Below the pieces are notes generated by a model. It worked only from the letters and a program-made list of their open reading frames with translations. It searched no databases and had not been told where the DNA came from. The translations under genes were made by a program, and so were the position numbers. Positions 24,143-32,065 of a DNA stretch of 42,381 nucleotides are shown here, one piece after another (within the stretch, counting starts at the first letter, position 1; the number at the start of each line of letters is the position of its first letter). Where the stretch lies: assembly GCA_905214245.1 (NCBI GenBank), contig CAJMLO010000004.1:1-42381 (forward strand), in the 5' to 3' direction. This DNA comes from an uncultured bacterium. GTDB taxonomy: Bacteria > Bacillota > Clostridia > TANB77 > CAG-508.

Positions 24143-24823
24143 ATGGCAAAAATATTAGTATTTAATAATGACAGTAATAGAATGGAAACTTATTATAGAA
24201 ATTTATCTGATCCTATGCCATATAATACAAATGGAACGTTAAGGGTACGAGAATTTAGAGGTTCAAGTAATAGTAACACATTATGGACAACAAAAAGAAC
24301 AATGCAGAGTTGGAACAGTCAAAGATATGTTTGGGGAAAACCAATAGATGTAGGTTTCGCATTTAAACGTCCATATGAAGGTGGGCATTCAAGTCAATCA
24401 CAACACTACGCAGGAACTGCATTTGACGTAGGTCAACGTTTATCAAACACACAAAGAACTGCTCTAAGAAATAGTGCCATTAATTCAGGAATTTGGTCAT
24501 ATGTTGAACCTGCATCAATAAGCCCAACATGGGTACATTTTGATAAACGTTTTGGAATTCCTGCATGCAGTTCAGGCGGATTCCCACTTTTAAAAAGAGG
24601 TAGTATTAGCAATTATGTGCTAATCGCTCAAGATGATTTAAATACTTTAGGATTTAGAACTGGTGGATTAGACGGTATTTTTGGTGCACAAACAAGAAAT
24701 GCTGTACTCCAGTATCAAAAGTCTCGAGGCCTTTCTTCAGACGGAATAATTGGCTGTAATACATGGCGTTCCCTTCAAGAAAATGTTGTAGGTACAGGAA
24801 AAACAAATACCACTATTGATTAA
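24143..24823 (+). CDS. M15A-type peptidase with C-terminal peptidoglycan-binding domain
   Basis: Likely a zinc D-Ala-D-Ala carboxypeptidase or endopeptidase acting on peptidoglycan. The 226-residue protein has the M15 zinc site SQHYAGTAFDVG (His88, Asp95) and WVHFD (His132). A PG_binding_1 domain follows (about 150-212; LDGIFGAQTRNAVLQYQK, GIIGCNTW). There is no signal peptide, so export needs another route, for example lysis of the mother cell or use as a lysin. The start is the ATG at 24143, after GAGGGGGA; the frame upstream contains that site. It is the only plus-strand gene in the window and is framed by divergent and convergent neighbours. A sigma-K-like promoter suggests late sporulation. 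It is not part of any visible prophage. Confidence 0.88.
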   Translation: MAKILVFNNDSNRMETYYRNLSDPMPYNTNGTLRVREFRGSSNSNTLWTTKRTMQSWNSQRYVWGKPIDVGFAFKRPYEGGHSSQSQHYAGTAFDVGQRLSNTQRTALRNSAINSGIWSYVEPASISPTWVHFDKRFGIPACSSGGFPLLKRGSISNYVLIAQDDLNTLGFRTGGLDGIFGAQTRNAVLQYQKSRGLSSDGIIGCNTWRSLQENVVGTGKTNTTID

Positions 24824-24839
24824 TTTCAATAGTGGTATT
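24806..24839. terminator. Bidirectional terminator between the peptidase and sortase genes
   Basis: AATACCACTATTG (24806-24818) and its exact inverse (24827-24839) form a 13-pair stem with T-rich flanks on both strands. It overlaps the last codons of the peptidase gene and serves both convergent genes. Confidence 0.85.
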
Positions 24840-24852
24840 TTAAATCTATTTT

Positions 24853-25572
24853 CTAAATTTGTCTACATTTAACTACAAGTCTTTCTTTTCCATAATTTGT
24901 ACAAGTAATAAGAGTTAACTCTTTTTTACCATTTGTTTTTTGACTTGTACATCTTGTATCTGTTGGTTTAACAACATATTTATTATATACTTGATATGTA
25001 ATCTTTCTACCAGTTAAATCTTCAAGTTCAACAGTATCTCCATTTACAAGTTCATGCAAACGACCAAACATTTTTCCATTTCTATAATTATGTCCAACAA
25101 TACAATAATTTCCTACTTCATTAGCTCCATTTGGTGCCCAATATTTATTTACAGAAATTTTCAAAAGATCATCTGACGTTTCCGAAAGAACCGGATATTC
25201 AATACCAATACTTGGTATCTTTATTTTAGCATCTATAGAATAATCCTTTCCATCTGACGACTTATAATTATTTGATATCTCATTTTCGGTTTCTTGTATA
25301 CTGCTGTCAATATTATCATTCTCTCCATCTACCATAATAACCATAATATCGTTCTTATCTGATTTCTTTATAGTAGAATCTGCATTCATTTCCGATAAAA
25401 TTTGTTGTGATACTTGCTCGCTTTCATTTCTATTGTATTCTGCATAAATATAATAAGATGAAAGTAGACATAGCAAAAAAACAGATATAAAGAACTCTAA
25501 TTTAAAGATTTTCTTTTTTCTCTTAAGCTCAGGTGTAATATATAATTTTTGCGTTACTAAAATCTGATTCAT
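24853..25572 (-). CDS. Sortase (class B/D-like cysteine transpeptidase)
   Basis: Sortases cut a C-terminal sorting signal and join the protein to the wall. The 239-residue enzyme has a basic cytoplasmic start, one membrane helix (about 25-44), a variable linker, and a C-terminal sortase fold with His161 (IVGHNY), Cys224 (TLITCT) and Arg231 (ERLVVKC), so the catalytic set is complete. The TLITC signature fits class D sortases of clostridia, though the class is not certain from sequence alone. The ATG at 25570-25572 follows AGGAGG. It lies behind rsmA and has its own extended -10 promoter. The only candidate substrate in the window is the C1 protease with its IPQAG tail. Confidence 0.9.
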   Translation of the reverse strand: MNQILVTQKLYITPELKRKKKIFKLEFFISVFLLCLLSSYYIYAEYNRNESEQVSQQILSEMNADSTIKKSDKNDIMVIMVDGENDNIDSSIQETENEISNNYKSSDGKDYSIDAKIKIPSIGIEYPVLSETSDDLLKISVNKYWAPNGANEVGNYCIVGHNYRNGKMFGRLHELVNGDTVELEDLTGRKITYQVYNKYVVKPTDTRCTSQKTNGKKELTLITCTNYGKERLVVKCRQI

Positions 25573-25602
25573 CTTTTCCCTCCTATCAATTTATACATAA
25601 TA

Positions 25603-25611
25603 ATTATACCA
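25603..25611 (-). promoter_or_regulatory. Extended -10 promoter of the sortase gene
   Basis: TGGTATAAT on the minus strand (TATAAT at 25603-25608), in the gap between rsmA and the sortase gene. The -35 region (TTTAAA, 17 bases upstream) is weak, which is usual for extended -10 promoters. Confidence 0.5.
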
Positions 25612-25633
25612 TAGTTTTTGACTTGTTTAAACC

Positions 25634-26488
25634 CTATTTTGATAATTCATCAGAAAGTTTTGCAAACTGCTCTATCGTTAAATTTTCTCCTCTTGTATTT
25701 TCTGGTAAACTCAATTTGCTAAGTAAAATTTTGCCTTCTTCTTTACTTTTTATAAGTCCAGAATTTGTAAGTCCATTTAAAAGTGTTTTTCTTCTTTGCA
25801 TAAAGCTTGCTTTTATAACATTAAAAAACATTTTTTCATCTTTTAATTTTACTGCCTTTTCTTCTCTAATTTTAAGTTCAATTACCTCTGAATCAACTTC
25901 TGGTGCAGGAATAAAGCAATCTTTTGAAACAAAACATATTTTTCTAGGAATAGAATAATAATATACACTATATGTAATTGCTCCAGAATCTTTTTTTCCT
26001 GGAATTGCTGTTAATCTATCTGCAACTTCCTTTTGTATCATTACAATTATGCTCTCTATGTTAAGATTGTTTTCAAGCAATTTCATAATAATTGGAGTTG
26101 TAATATAATACGGTAAATTCGCAACAATCTTTACTCTTTTCATGTTATTAATATTTTCCTTAATTAATGTATTCAAATCTACTTTTAGCACATCTTTATG
26201 TAAAAGCATAAAATTATCATATAAAGAAAATCTATCATTTAAAATTTTTATCATCCTATCATCAAGTTCAATTGCAATTACTTTTCCAGCTTGTTCTAAT
26301 AATCTAGATGTAAGTGTTCCAAGTCCAGGACCTATTTCAATTACCATGTCCTCTTTATTTAAGTTTGCAGAACTTACAATATTTTCTACTGCTTCATCAT
26401 CAATCAAAAAATTCTGTCCTAAACTTTTATTTGCTGATATTCCATATTTTTTCATTATAAATTTTGTTTCTTCTAATATTTTAGACAT
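25634..26488 (-). CDS. rsmA: 16S rRNA (adenine-1518/1519-N6)-dimethyltransferase RsmA (KsgA)
   Basis: RsmA dimethylates two adjacent adenines in helix 45 of 16S rRNA, a late check in 30S assembly. The 284-residue protein begins with KSLGQNFLIDDEAV, then the SAM-binding motif VIEIGPGLGTLT, the acidic IAIELDD, and the catalytic NLPYYITTPI. The C-terminal helical domain contains MQRRKTLLNGL. The ATG at 26486-26488 follows AAAGGAT. It lies between a PBP gene and the sortase gene in the same direction; hairpin 26523-26580 separates it from the PBP gene. Confidence 0.97.
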   Translation of the reverse strand: MSKILEETKFIMKKYGISANKSLGQNFLIDDEAVENIVSSANLNKEDMVIEIGPGLGTLTSRLLEQAGKVIAIELDDRMIKILNDRFSLYDNFMLLHKDVLKVDLNTLIKENINNMKRVKIVANLPYYITTPIIMKLLENNLNIESIIVMIQKEVADRLTAIPGKKDSGAITYSVYYYSIPRKICFVSKDCFIPAPEVDSEVIELKIREEKAVKLKDEKMFFNVIKASFMQRRKTLLNGLTNSGLIKSKEEGKILLSKLSLPENTRGENLTIEQFAKLSDELSK

Positions 26489-26522
26489 ATTTTATTTAAT
26501 CCTTTCTTAAACCTATATGTAA

Positions 26523-26580
26523 AACTTCATTTAATCACAAGGTTGCATTTTGTATTTATAACCATGTCTTAAATGAAGTT
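26523..26580 (-). terminator. Hairpin behind the PASTA PBP gene
   Basis: AACTTCATTTAA (26523-26534 inverse) and its exact complement (26569-26580) form a 12-pair stem. A second pair (CATGGTT with AACCTTG) extends the structure inside the loop. Only a short T-run follows on the minus strand, so it may act as a weak terminator. Confidence 0.55.
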
Positions 26581-26592
26581 CTATCCTAAGTT

Positions 26593-28893
26593 TTATTCTG
26601 CTATTTTCTTTTGAAGCGTAACACTTATAACTGTTCCTTCTTCTACGGAAGTGCCGGCTGCAATCTCTTGGCTTGTAACATATCCACTTCCATTTATTTT
26701 AATATTTAAGTTTTTCTTTTTTAGTGCAGATTGAGCTTCTGTCTTTGTCATTCCTTTTAAATTTGGAACAGTTTGTGAAACTCTTGTGTCCTTTCCCTCT
26801 GTATATAAAAGTACTGTAGATTTTGAAAGAAGGGCTGTACCTGCTCTTGGCATTTGTTCTGTAACTATTTCATCAGAATTTCCAGAAACTTTACATGTAA
26901 ATCCAGCTTTTTCTAATTGTTTCTTTGCTTCTGCAACTGTTTTGTTTACTACATTTGGAAGTTCAAAAGTTTCACTTTTACTTCCATCGTCTGTTACATC
27001 AGATGGTATTTCTAAATATGGTAATACTTCTTTTAAAATTTGTGCAACAACGGGAGCAGCAACTCTTGATCCACTTCTATTTGTTCCTCTTGGTTTATAT
27101 AATGTAACAAGAACAACAACTTCTGGACTTTCAGTTGGAGCAATTGCTGCAAATGAAGCAACATAGTTTTTGTTTTTTGTTGTATCTATCTCTGATGTTC
27201 CTGTTTTTCCAGCAATAGAATATCCTTTAACTTGAGCATATTTACCTGTTCCATCTTCTACAACAGATTCAAGCATACTTATCATTTTTTCAGAAGTTTC
27301 TTTTGACACAACTTGTCTGACTTTTGTTGGTTCAACTGTTGTAACTGCACCAGTATCTGTATTAGTAATAGATTTAACTATTCTAGGTTGCATTAATACT
27401 CCATCATTTGCAACAGCTGCTACTGCTGTTATCATTTGAAGTGGTGTTATTCTGAATCTCTGTCCAAAAGACATAGTAGCAAGTTCTACCTCTCCTACAT
27501 TTTTTAAATCCCAGAAGTAACCTGAACGTTCACCAATACTTGCAAAATTTGTAGTGCCAAAAAATCCAAATGCATTATAGTATTTATAAAGAGTAGTTGC
27601 ACCTAATTTTTTTCCAAGTTGCATAAATGCTGGGTTACAAGAATTTTTTAGTGCATCTCTTAAACTTTGTTTTCCATGTCCAGATTTATCTGCGCAATAA
27701 ATTTTTGCATCTGCAACTTTTTGATATCCTATACAGTCAAACGTACCAGCTTTATCTGTTGTAACAACATTTTCCTCAAGTCCTGCTGCTGCAGTTACAA
27801 TTTTAAATACAGAACCAGGTTCATATGTAGACGTAATCGCTCTATTATTCCATATTGTTTGTAATTGATTACTTTGCTCTGATGAACTAAGCTTATTCCA
27901 TTCCTTTGTAGAAATATTAGTTGGAGTAAATGGTGTATTTAAATTATAATCAGGATATGTTGCCATAGCAAGTACATCACCCGTAGTTGGATTCATAATT
28001 ATAACATTTCCGCCATCTTCACATTTATTTTCTTCACAGGCTTGTTTTAGATATTTTTCAGCAATTCCTTGTATATTTGCATCAATTGTAAGAGTAATAT
28101 CATTACCATTTTGTGCTGCAATGTATGTTTGATTTTCATCAGGAATTAAGTCTTGAACAGCATCCTGTGATGAAACTATCTTTCCTGGAGTACCTGTTAA
28201 AACACTGTCCCATTTAGCCTCTAATCCTTCTAGACCTTGATTATCTGTTCCACAAAATCCAATCAGGTTTGATGCTAAATTATTGTATGGATAATATCTT
28301 TTTGTATCCTCATCTATATTTATTCCGGAATAAACATTGTTTTTTTTCATCCATGCTTTAAGTTCATCTATCTTATCTTTTTCTTGTTTTTTAGCAATAG
28401 TTTGAGCGACTTTACTTTCACTTGAAACCTTTGTTAATATTTCATCATAATCAAGTTCAAAAATATCAGATAAAGCTTTTGCAACTTTTTCTTTTAAAGC
28501 TTTTGTTTTTATTTTTGCAACTTCTTCATCAGAGTTTTTTACAACTATTTTTGTAGGATTAATACTTACAGTATCAACCTGTGCACTTCTTGCCAAGGCC
28601 TTTCCTGTACTGTCATAAATTGTTCCTCTTTTCGGACTTATAACTCTACTTGTTGTAAGTTGATCATACATTGATTCTTTTAAACTTGCTCCTTTTACAA
28701 TTTGAAGCCAACCTAAACGCAAGATAAGCAAAAATAGTATAAAAAAGAAGCCTATAAGAGTTGTTCTAAGTCTTTTAGAAATTGTACCTGTTGATTTTGT
28801 TTCATTCTTTTTCTTAAATTGATTTATATTAATTACTCTTGCATTTTTTCTTTTATTTTGAGATAATTTATTTTTTCGATTATTTCGTTCCAT
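26593..28893 (-). CDS. Class B penicillin-binding protein with two PASTA domains (SpoVD/Pbp2x-like)
   Basis: A peptidoglycan transpeptidase of 766 residues. It has a basic cytoplasmic start, one membrane helix (about 44-63), the dimerisation domain starting RVISPKRGTIYD, and the transpeptidase domain with SVFK (Ser361), SCN (418-420) and KTGT (563-566). Two PASTA domains follow (about 643-700 and 707-763; LPNVVNKTVAEAKKQL and VPNLKGMTKTEAQSAL), which usually bind muropeptides or beta-lactams. It is clearly a duplicate of the PBP at 19421-21397, which lacks PASTA domains. One probably serves division and the other sporulation, but which is which cannot be decided. The ATG at 28891-28893 follows GAGGT. 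A promoter covered by a perfect palindrome lies upstream. Confidence 0.93.
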   Translation of the reverse strand: MERNNRKNKLSQNKRKNARVININQFKKKNETKSTGTISKRLRTTLIGFFFILFLLILRLGWLQIVKGASLKESMYDQLTTSRVISPKRGTIYDSTGKALARSAQVDTVSINPTKIVVKNSDEEVAKIKTKALKEKVAKALSDIFELDYDEILTKVSSESKVAQTIAKKQEKDKIDELKAWMKKNNVYSGINIDEDTKRYYPYNNLASNLIGFCGTDNQGLEGLEAKWDSVLTGTPGKIVSSQDAVQDLIPDENQTYIAAQNGNDITLTIDANIQGIAEKYLKQACEENKCEDGGNVIIMNPTTGDVLAMATYPDYNLNTPFTPTNISTKEWNKLSSSEQSNQLQTIWNNRAITSTYEPGSVFKIVTAAAGLEENVVTTDKAGTFDCIGYQKVADAKIYCADKSGHGKQSLRDALKNSCNPAFMQLGKKLGATTLYKYYNAFGFFGTTNFASIGERSGYFWDLKNVGEVELATMSFGQRFRITPLQMITAVAAVANDGVLMQPRIVKSITNTDTGAVTTVEPTKVRQVVSKETSEKMISMLESVVEDGTGKYAQVKGYSIAGKTGTSEIDTTKNKNYVASFAAIAPTESPEVVVLVTLYKPRGTNRSGSRVAAPVVAQILKEVLPYLEIPSDVTDDGSKSETFELPNVVNKTVAEAKKQLEKAGFTCKVSGNSDEIVTEQMPRAGTALLSKSTVLLYTEGKDTRVSQTVPNLKGMTKTEAQSALKKKNLNIKINGSGYVTSQEIAAGTSVEEGTVISVTLQKKIAE

Positions 28894-28918
28894 TTTTACC
28901 TCTTTTCTTTTGAGTATC

Positions 28919-28956
28919 TTTTTCCTATATTATCATATACGATAATATAGGAAAAA
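28919..28956. promoter_or_regulatory. Perfect 16-base inverted repeat over the -10 box of the PASTA PBP promoter
   Basis: TTTTTCCTATATTATC (28919-28934) is exactly inverted at 28941-28956 with a six-base spacer. The -10 box of the downstream gene (28944-28949) is inside the right arm, and transcription would start in or near the spacer. This arrangement suits a repressor operator. It could alternatively be a second terminator for ftsH. Confidence 0.6.
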
Positions 28957-28971
28957 TCAATAAATTGTCAA
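28944..28971 (-). promoter_or_regulatory. Promoter of the PASTA PBP gene
   Basis: Perfect TTGACA (28966-28971), a 16-base spacer, and TATATT (28944-28949) on the minus strand, about 45 bases upstream of the ATG. Confidence 0.65.
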
Positions 28972-29032
28972 TAATTTCATAAAATTTTCACACTTTGGAA
29001 CTTTTGAGTTCGTACCAAAAGGTATCAAAAAA

Positions 29033-29055
29033 GAACCTGATAAAAATTCAGGTTC
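29033..29055 (-). terminator. Intrinsic terminator of ftsH
   Basis: GAACCTGA (inverse at 29048-29055) and TCAGGTTC (29033-29040) form an eight-pair stem with a seven-base loop, followed by TTTTTT on the minus strand, a few bases behind the ftsH stop codon. Confidence 0.85.
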
Positions 29056-29062
29056 TCTATTT

Positions 29063-30871
29063 TTAGCTATTAAATATTTGATCAAATTCTTCTCCATCAA
29101 TTTTTTCTTTTTCAAGAAGAACTCCTGCAACACTATGAAGTTTATCAATATGTTCTTGCAATATTGCTTCTGCTTTTTTATATGCAAAATCAATAATGCT
29201 TTTTACTTCTTCATCAATTATTCCAGCTGTTTCTTCTGAATATTCCCTTCCTTGTGCTATATCTCTTCCAAGGAAAACTTCTTCTTGGTTTTGACCAAAT
29301 GTTATAGTTCCAACTCTTTGACTCATACCATATTTTGTAACCATACTTCTTGCAATTTTAGTTGCTCTTTCTATATCGTTGCTTGCACCTGTTGATATAT
29401 CATCAAGTATTAACTGTTCAGCAACTCTACCTCCAAGTAATGATATAATTGTTTCAACCATTTCTGTTCTTGACATAAATGATTTATCTTCTGTAGGTCT
29501 ATACATTGTATATCCTCCAGCCATTCCTCTTGGTACAATAGAGATTTGATGAACAGGATCTTGTGTAGGTAAAAATCTACTTACAACAGCATGACCTGCT
29601 TCATGATATGCAACCAATTTTTGTTCTTTTTCACTTCTTACTCTTGTTTTCTTTTCAGGTCCCATTGTTACTTTTACCATGGCATCTTCTATTTCTGTCA
29701 TACCAATTTCACTTAGGTTTCTTCTAGCTGCAAGTAATGCTGCTTCATTAAGCACATTCTCAAGGTCAGCCCCTGAAAATCCTGAAGTATTTTTTGCAAT
29801 TATTTTTAAGTCCACATCTGGACCAAATTTTTTCTTTCTACTATGAACTTCAAGTATTTGCTCTCTAGCTTTTACATCTGGGCTTGATACTACTATTTGT
29901 CTATCAAATCTTCCAGGTCTTAATAATGCTTTATCAAGTACATCTGGTCTGTTTGTAGCTGCTAAAACAATAACGCCTTCATTTGCTGCAAATCCATCCA
30001 TTTCAACAAGTAATTGGTTTAATGTTTGTTCTCTTTCGTCATGTCCTCCACCAAGTCCTGCGCCTCTTTGACGTCCTACTGCATCAATTTCATCTATAAA
30101 TACTATACAAGGTGCTTTTCTTTTTGCTTCTTCAAACAAATCTCTTACACGTGATGCACCAACACCAACAAACATTTCAACAAAATCTGAACCACTTATT
30201 GTAAAGAAGGGAACTCCTGCCTCTCCTGCAACAGCTTTTGCAAGCAATGTTTTACCTGTACCTGGATTACCAACAAGTAATACACCTTTTGGAATTCTTG
30301 CACCCATGTCTGTAAATTTTTTAGGATTTTTTAAGAATTCTACTATTTCTTCAAGCTCTTCTTTTTCTTCATCAACACCTGCTACATCATCAAATGTAAC
30401 TCTGTTTTTGTCTGTTGGATTAACCATTTTTGCTCTGCTTTTTCCAAAAGACATTGTTTTTCCTGAACCATTTGCTTGGTTTCCAGAATTCATAAATAAG
30501 AACCAGAAGATAAAGAATATAATTAATATTCCAAATGGTGTTAATAGTCCAAGTATAATCATAAATAATGATTCTGATTTTTCACTTACTTTAACTGTTC
30601 CATTTTTCATACTTTCTTGAAGTGTATCCATCAAATTGTCCATACTTGGTATGTTAACTTGTTTAACTAAATTTTCATTCTTTAGTTTTACTTCTGCTGT
30701 TGTTCCATCTGATGAAATTACAATTTCTTTTACTTCTCCGCTTTCAATTTTACCAACTAATTCTGAATATGCAAGTTTATTGTTACTGCTATCAAATATA
30801 GAATTGATTAGTATAATTAAAATAACCCCTATTATTAACCATGTTGCTAAAGTTTTTATACTGTTTTTCAA
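29063..30871 (-). CDS. ftsH: ATP-dependent zinc metalloprotease FtsH
   Basis: FtsH is a membrane-bound AAA+ hexamer that degrades unfolded membrane proteins and some regulators. The 602-residue protein has two membrane helices (about 9-25 and 103-127) around an extracellular domain. The AAA module carries Walker A GNPGTGKT (201-208; most FtsH have GPPGTGKT), Walker B IVFIDEIDAVG and the arginine region LLRPGRFDRQI. The zinc site is HEAGH (423-427) with a third ligand in ILDDISTGASNDIERA. The start is a TTG at 30869-30871, eight bases after AAGGAGG; a nearer ATG is out of frame. The order tilS-ftsH is conserved in Firmicutes, but hpt, usually between them, is absent. Confidence 0.97.
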   Translation of the reverse strand: MKNSIKTLATWLIIGVILIILINSIFDSSNNKLAYSELVGKIESGEVKEIVISSDGTTAEVKLKNENLVKQVNIPSMDNLMDTLQESMKNGTVKVSEKSESLFMIILGLLTPFGILIIFFIFWFLFMNSGNQANGSGKTMSFGKSRAKMVNPTDKNRVTFDDVAGVDEEKEELEEIVEFLKNPKKFTDMGARIPKGVLLVGNPGTGKTLLAKAVAGEAGVPFFTISGSDFVEMFVGVGASRVRDLFEEAKRKAPCIVFIDEIDAVGRQRGAGLGGGHDEREQTLNQLLVEMDGFAANEGVIVLAATNRPDVLDKALLRPGRFDRQIVVSSPDVKAREQILEVHSRKKKFGPDVDLKIIAKNTSGFSGADLENVLNEAALLAARRNLSEIGMTEIEDAMVKVTMGPEKKTRVRSEKEQKLVAYHEAGHAVVSRFLPTQDPVHQISIVPRGMAGGYTMYRPTEDKSFMSRTEMVETIISLLGGRVAEQLILDDISTGASNDIERATKIARSMVTKYGMSQRVGTITFGQNQEEVFLGRDIAQGREYSEETAGIIDEEVKSIIDFAYKKAEAILQEHIDKLHSVAGVLLEKEKIDGEEFDQIFNS

Positions 30872-31051
30872 TCGTCATTCCTCCTTAGATAAGATTTTTA
30901 TTGTTTGCAACTTTAGTTAAATTTTTACCGCAATAAACAATCTTTATTTTCACTTCATGAAATATAACACATCTTATATTTATTTTCAAGCCTATTTTTC
31001 AAAGTTTTTTCCCGTCGTTACTGTATTTTGCAGATTTTTTTCTACGGAAAA

Positions 31052-32050
31052 TTATATTACAGCAGTAAAAAAGATTTTACCTTTTTTTATAAAAATTTTA
31101 ATATTTTTGTTTGGCATAAGATATTTATTACCAATATTATTGCCACATAATTTTATAATATCCTCAATATGTATTTTTTCTATTCCTTGTGAAGTGCCTA
31201 AAATCTCACTAATAGTATATAGTATTAATCTCGATTTTATAACTTCATCAAGTTCATTAAATTTTTTTAAATCCAAAATTATTTCTTTCTTACTTATATC
31301 AGCAGTTATAACTATATCTTTAAATGAGTTTTCCACAATTTTGTGGATATATTCATCCTCTTTTGTAGCAATTGTTGATAACCTGTTTAATGAATCTACA
31401 ATGTTTGGATTAAAGTTTTCTTCTATATACGGAATAAGCATATTCCTTATTTTATTTCTTGTATATGTATTTTCATTGTTCGTTTTATCATATCTTGGAT
31501 TAAGCTTATTGTCTACGCAATACTGTTCTATCTCTGATCTTTTACATTCTATTATCGGTCTTATAAATTTGCCATCTCTTATTTTTTCTATACCTTTAAG
31601 TCCTGAAACCCCACTTCCCCTAAGTAAATTCATAAGTACTGTTTCTGCATTGTCATTTAAATTATGTGCTGTTGCAATTTTATTTGAACCTGTTTTTTTA
31701 AGTACTTCTTCAAAAAAATCATATCTTGCATTTCTACCTGCAAGTTCTGTACTTGTTTTTTTGCTTTTAGCTTCTTCTTGTACATCAACTTTTTTTAAAT
31801 AAAACTCTATGCCATGACTTTTGCAAAAATTTTCAACAAATTTTGTTTCTTCTTCTGCTTCTTCTCTAATCATATGATTAACTGTTGCAACAACTATTTT
31901 AGATATTCCAAGTTTTTGTTTTAAATTTATTAGCACATTAAGAAGAGTCATAGAGTCTGGTCCCCCAGAAACCCCTATGACAATTGAATCTCCACTTTGT
32001 ATTAAGTTATATTTTTGTATTGTTTTTAATACTTTATCTTGTAATTTCAT
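31052..32050 (-). CDS. tilS: tRNA(Ile)-lysidine synthase TilS, short form
   Basis: TilS turns C34 of the tRNA-Ile CAT anticodon into lysidine, so that the tRNA reads AUA instead of AUG. The PP-loop motif IGVSGGPDSMTLL (SGGPDS at residues 28-33) is intact, and HNLNDNAETVLMNLLRGSG and the NPRYDKTN segment with RNKIRN are typical. At 332 residues it lacks the C-terminal TilS_C domain found in most Bacillus and E. coli enzymes (about 430-470), ending soon after the linker domain; no lost fragment is visible downstream. Some bacteria, such as Aquifex, have equally short working forms. The ATG at 32048-32050 has AGGAG six bases upstream and follows dnaB by 15 bases. Confidence 0.94.
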   Translation of the reverse strand: MKLQDKVLKTIQKYNLIQSGDSIVIGVSGGPDSMTLLNVLINLKQKLGISKIVVATVNHMIREEAEEETKFVENFCKSHGIEFYLKKVDVQEEAKSKKTSTELAGRNARYDFFEEVLKKTGSNKIATAHNLNDNAETVLMNLLRGSGVSGLKGIEKIRDGKFIRPIIECKRSEIEQYCVDNKLNPRYDKTNNENTYTRNKIRNMLIPYIEENFNPNIVDSLNRLSTIATKEDEYIHKIVENSFKDIVITADISKKEIILDLKKFNELDEVIKSRLILYTISEILGTSQGIEKIHIEDIIKLCGNNIGNKYLMPNKNIKIFIKKGKIFFTAVI

Positions 32051-32065
32051 TAAAAACTCCTATTG

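Noticed and set aside
30999..31050. Possible terminator behind tilS (TTTTCCG with CGGGAAAA)
   Set aside because: The stem is short with a bulge and a large loop; too weak to list as a feature.
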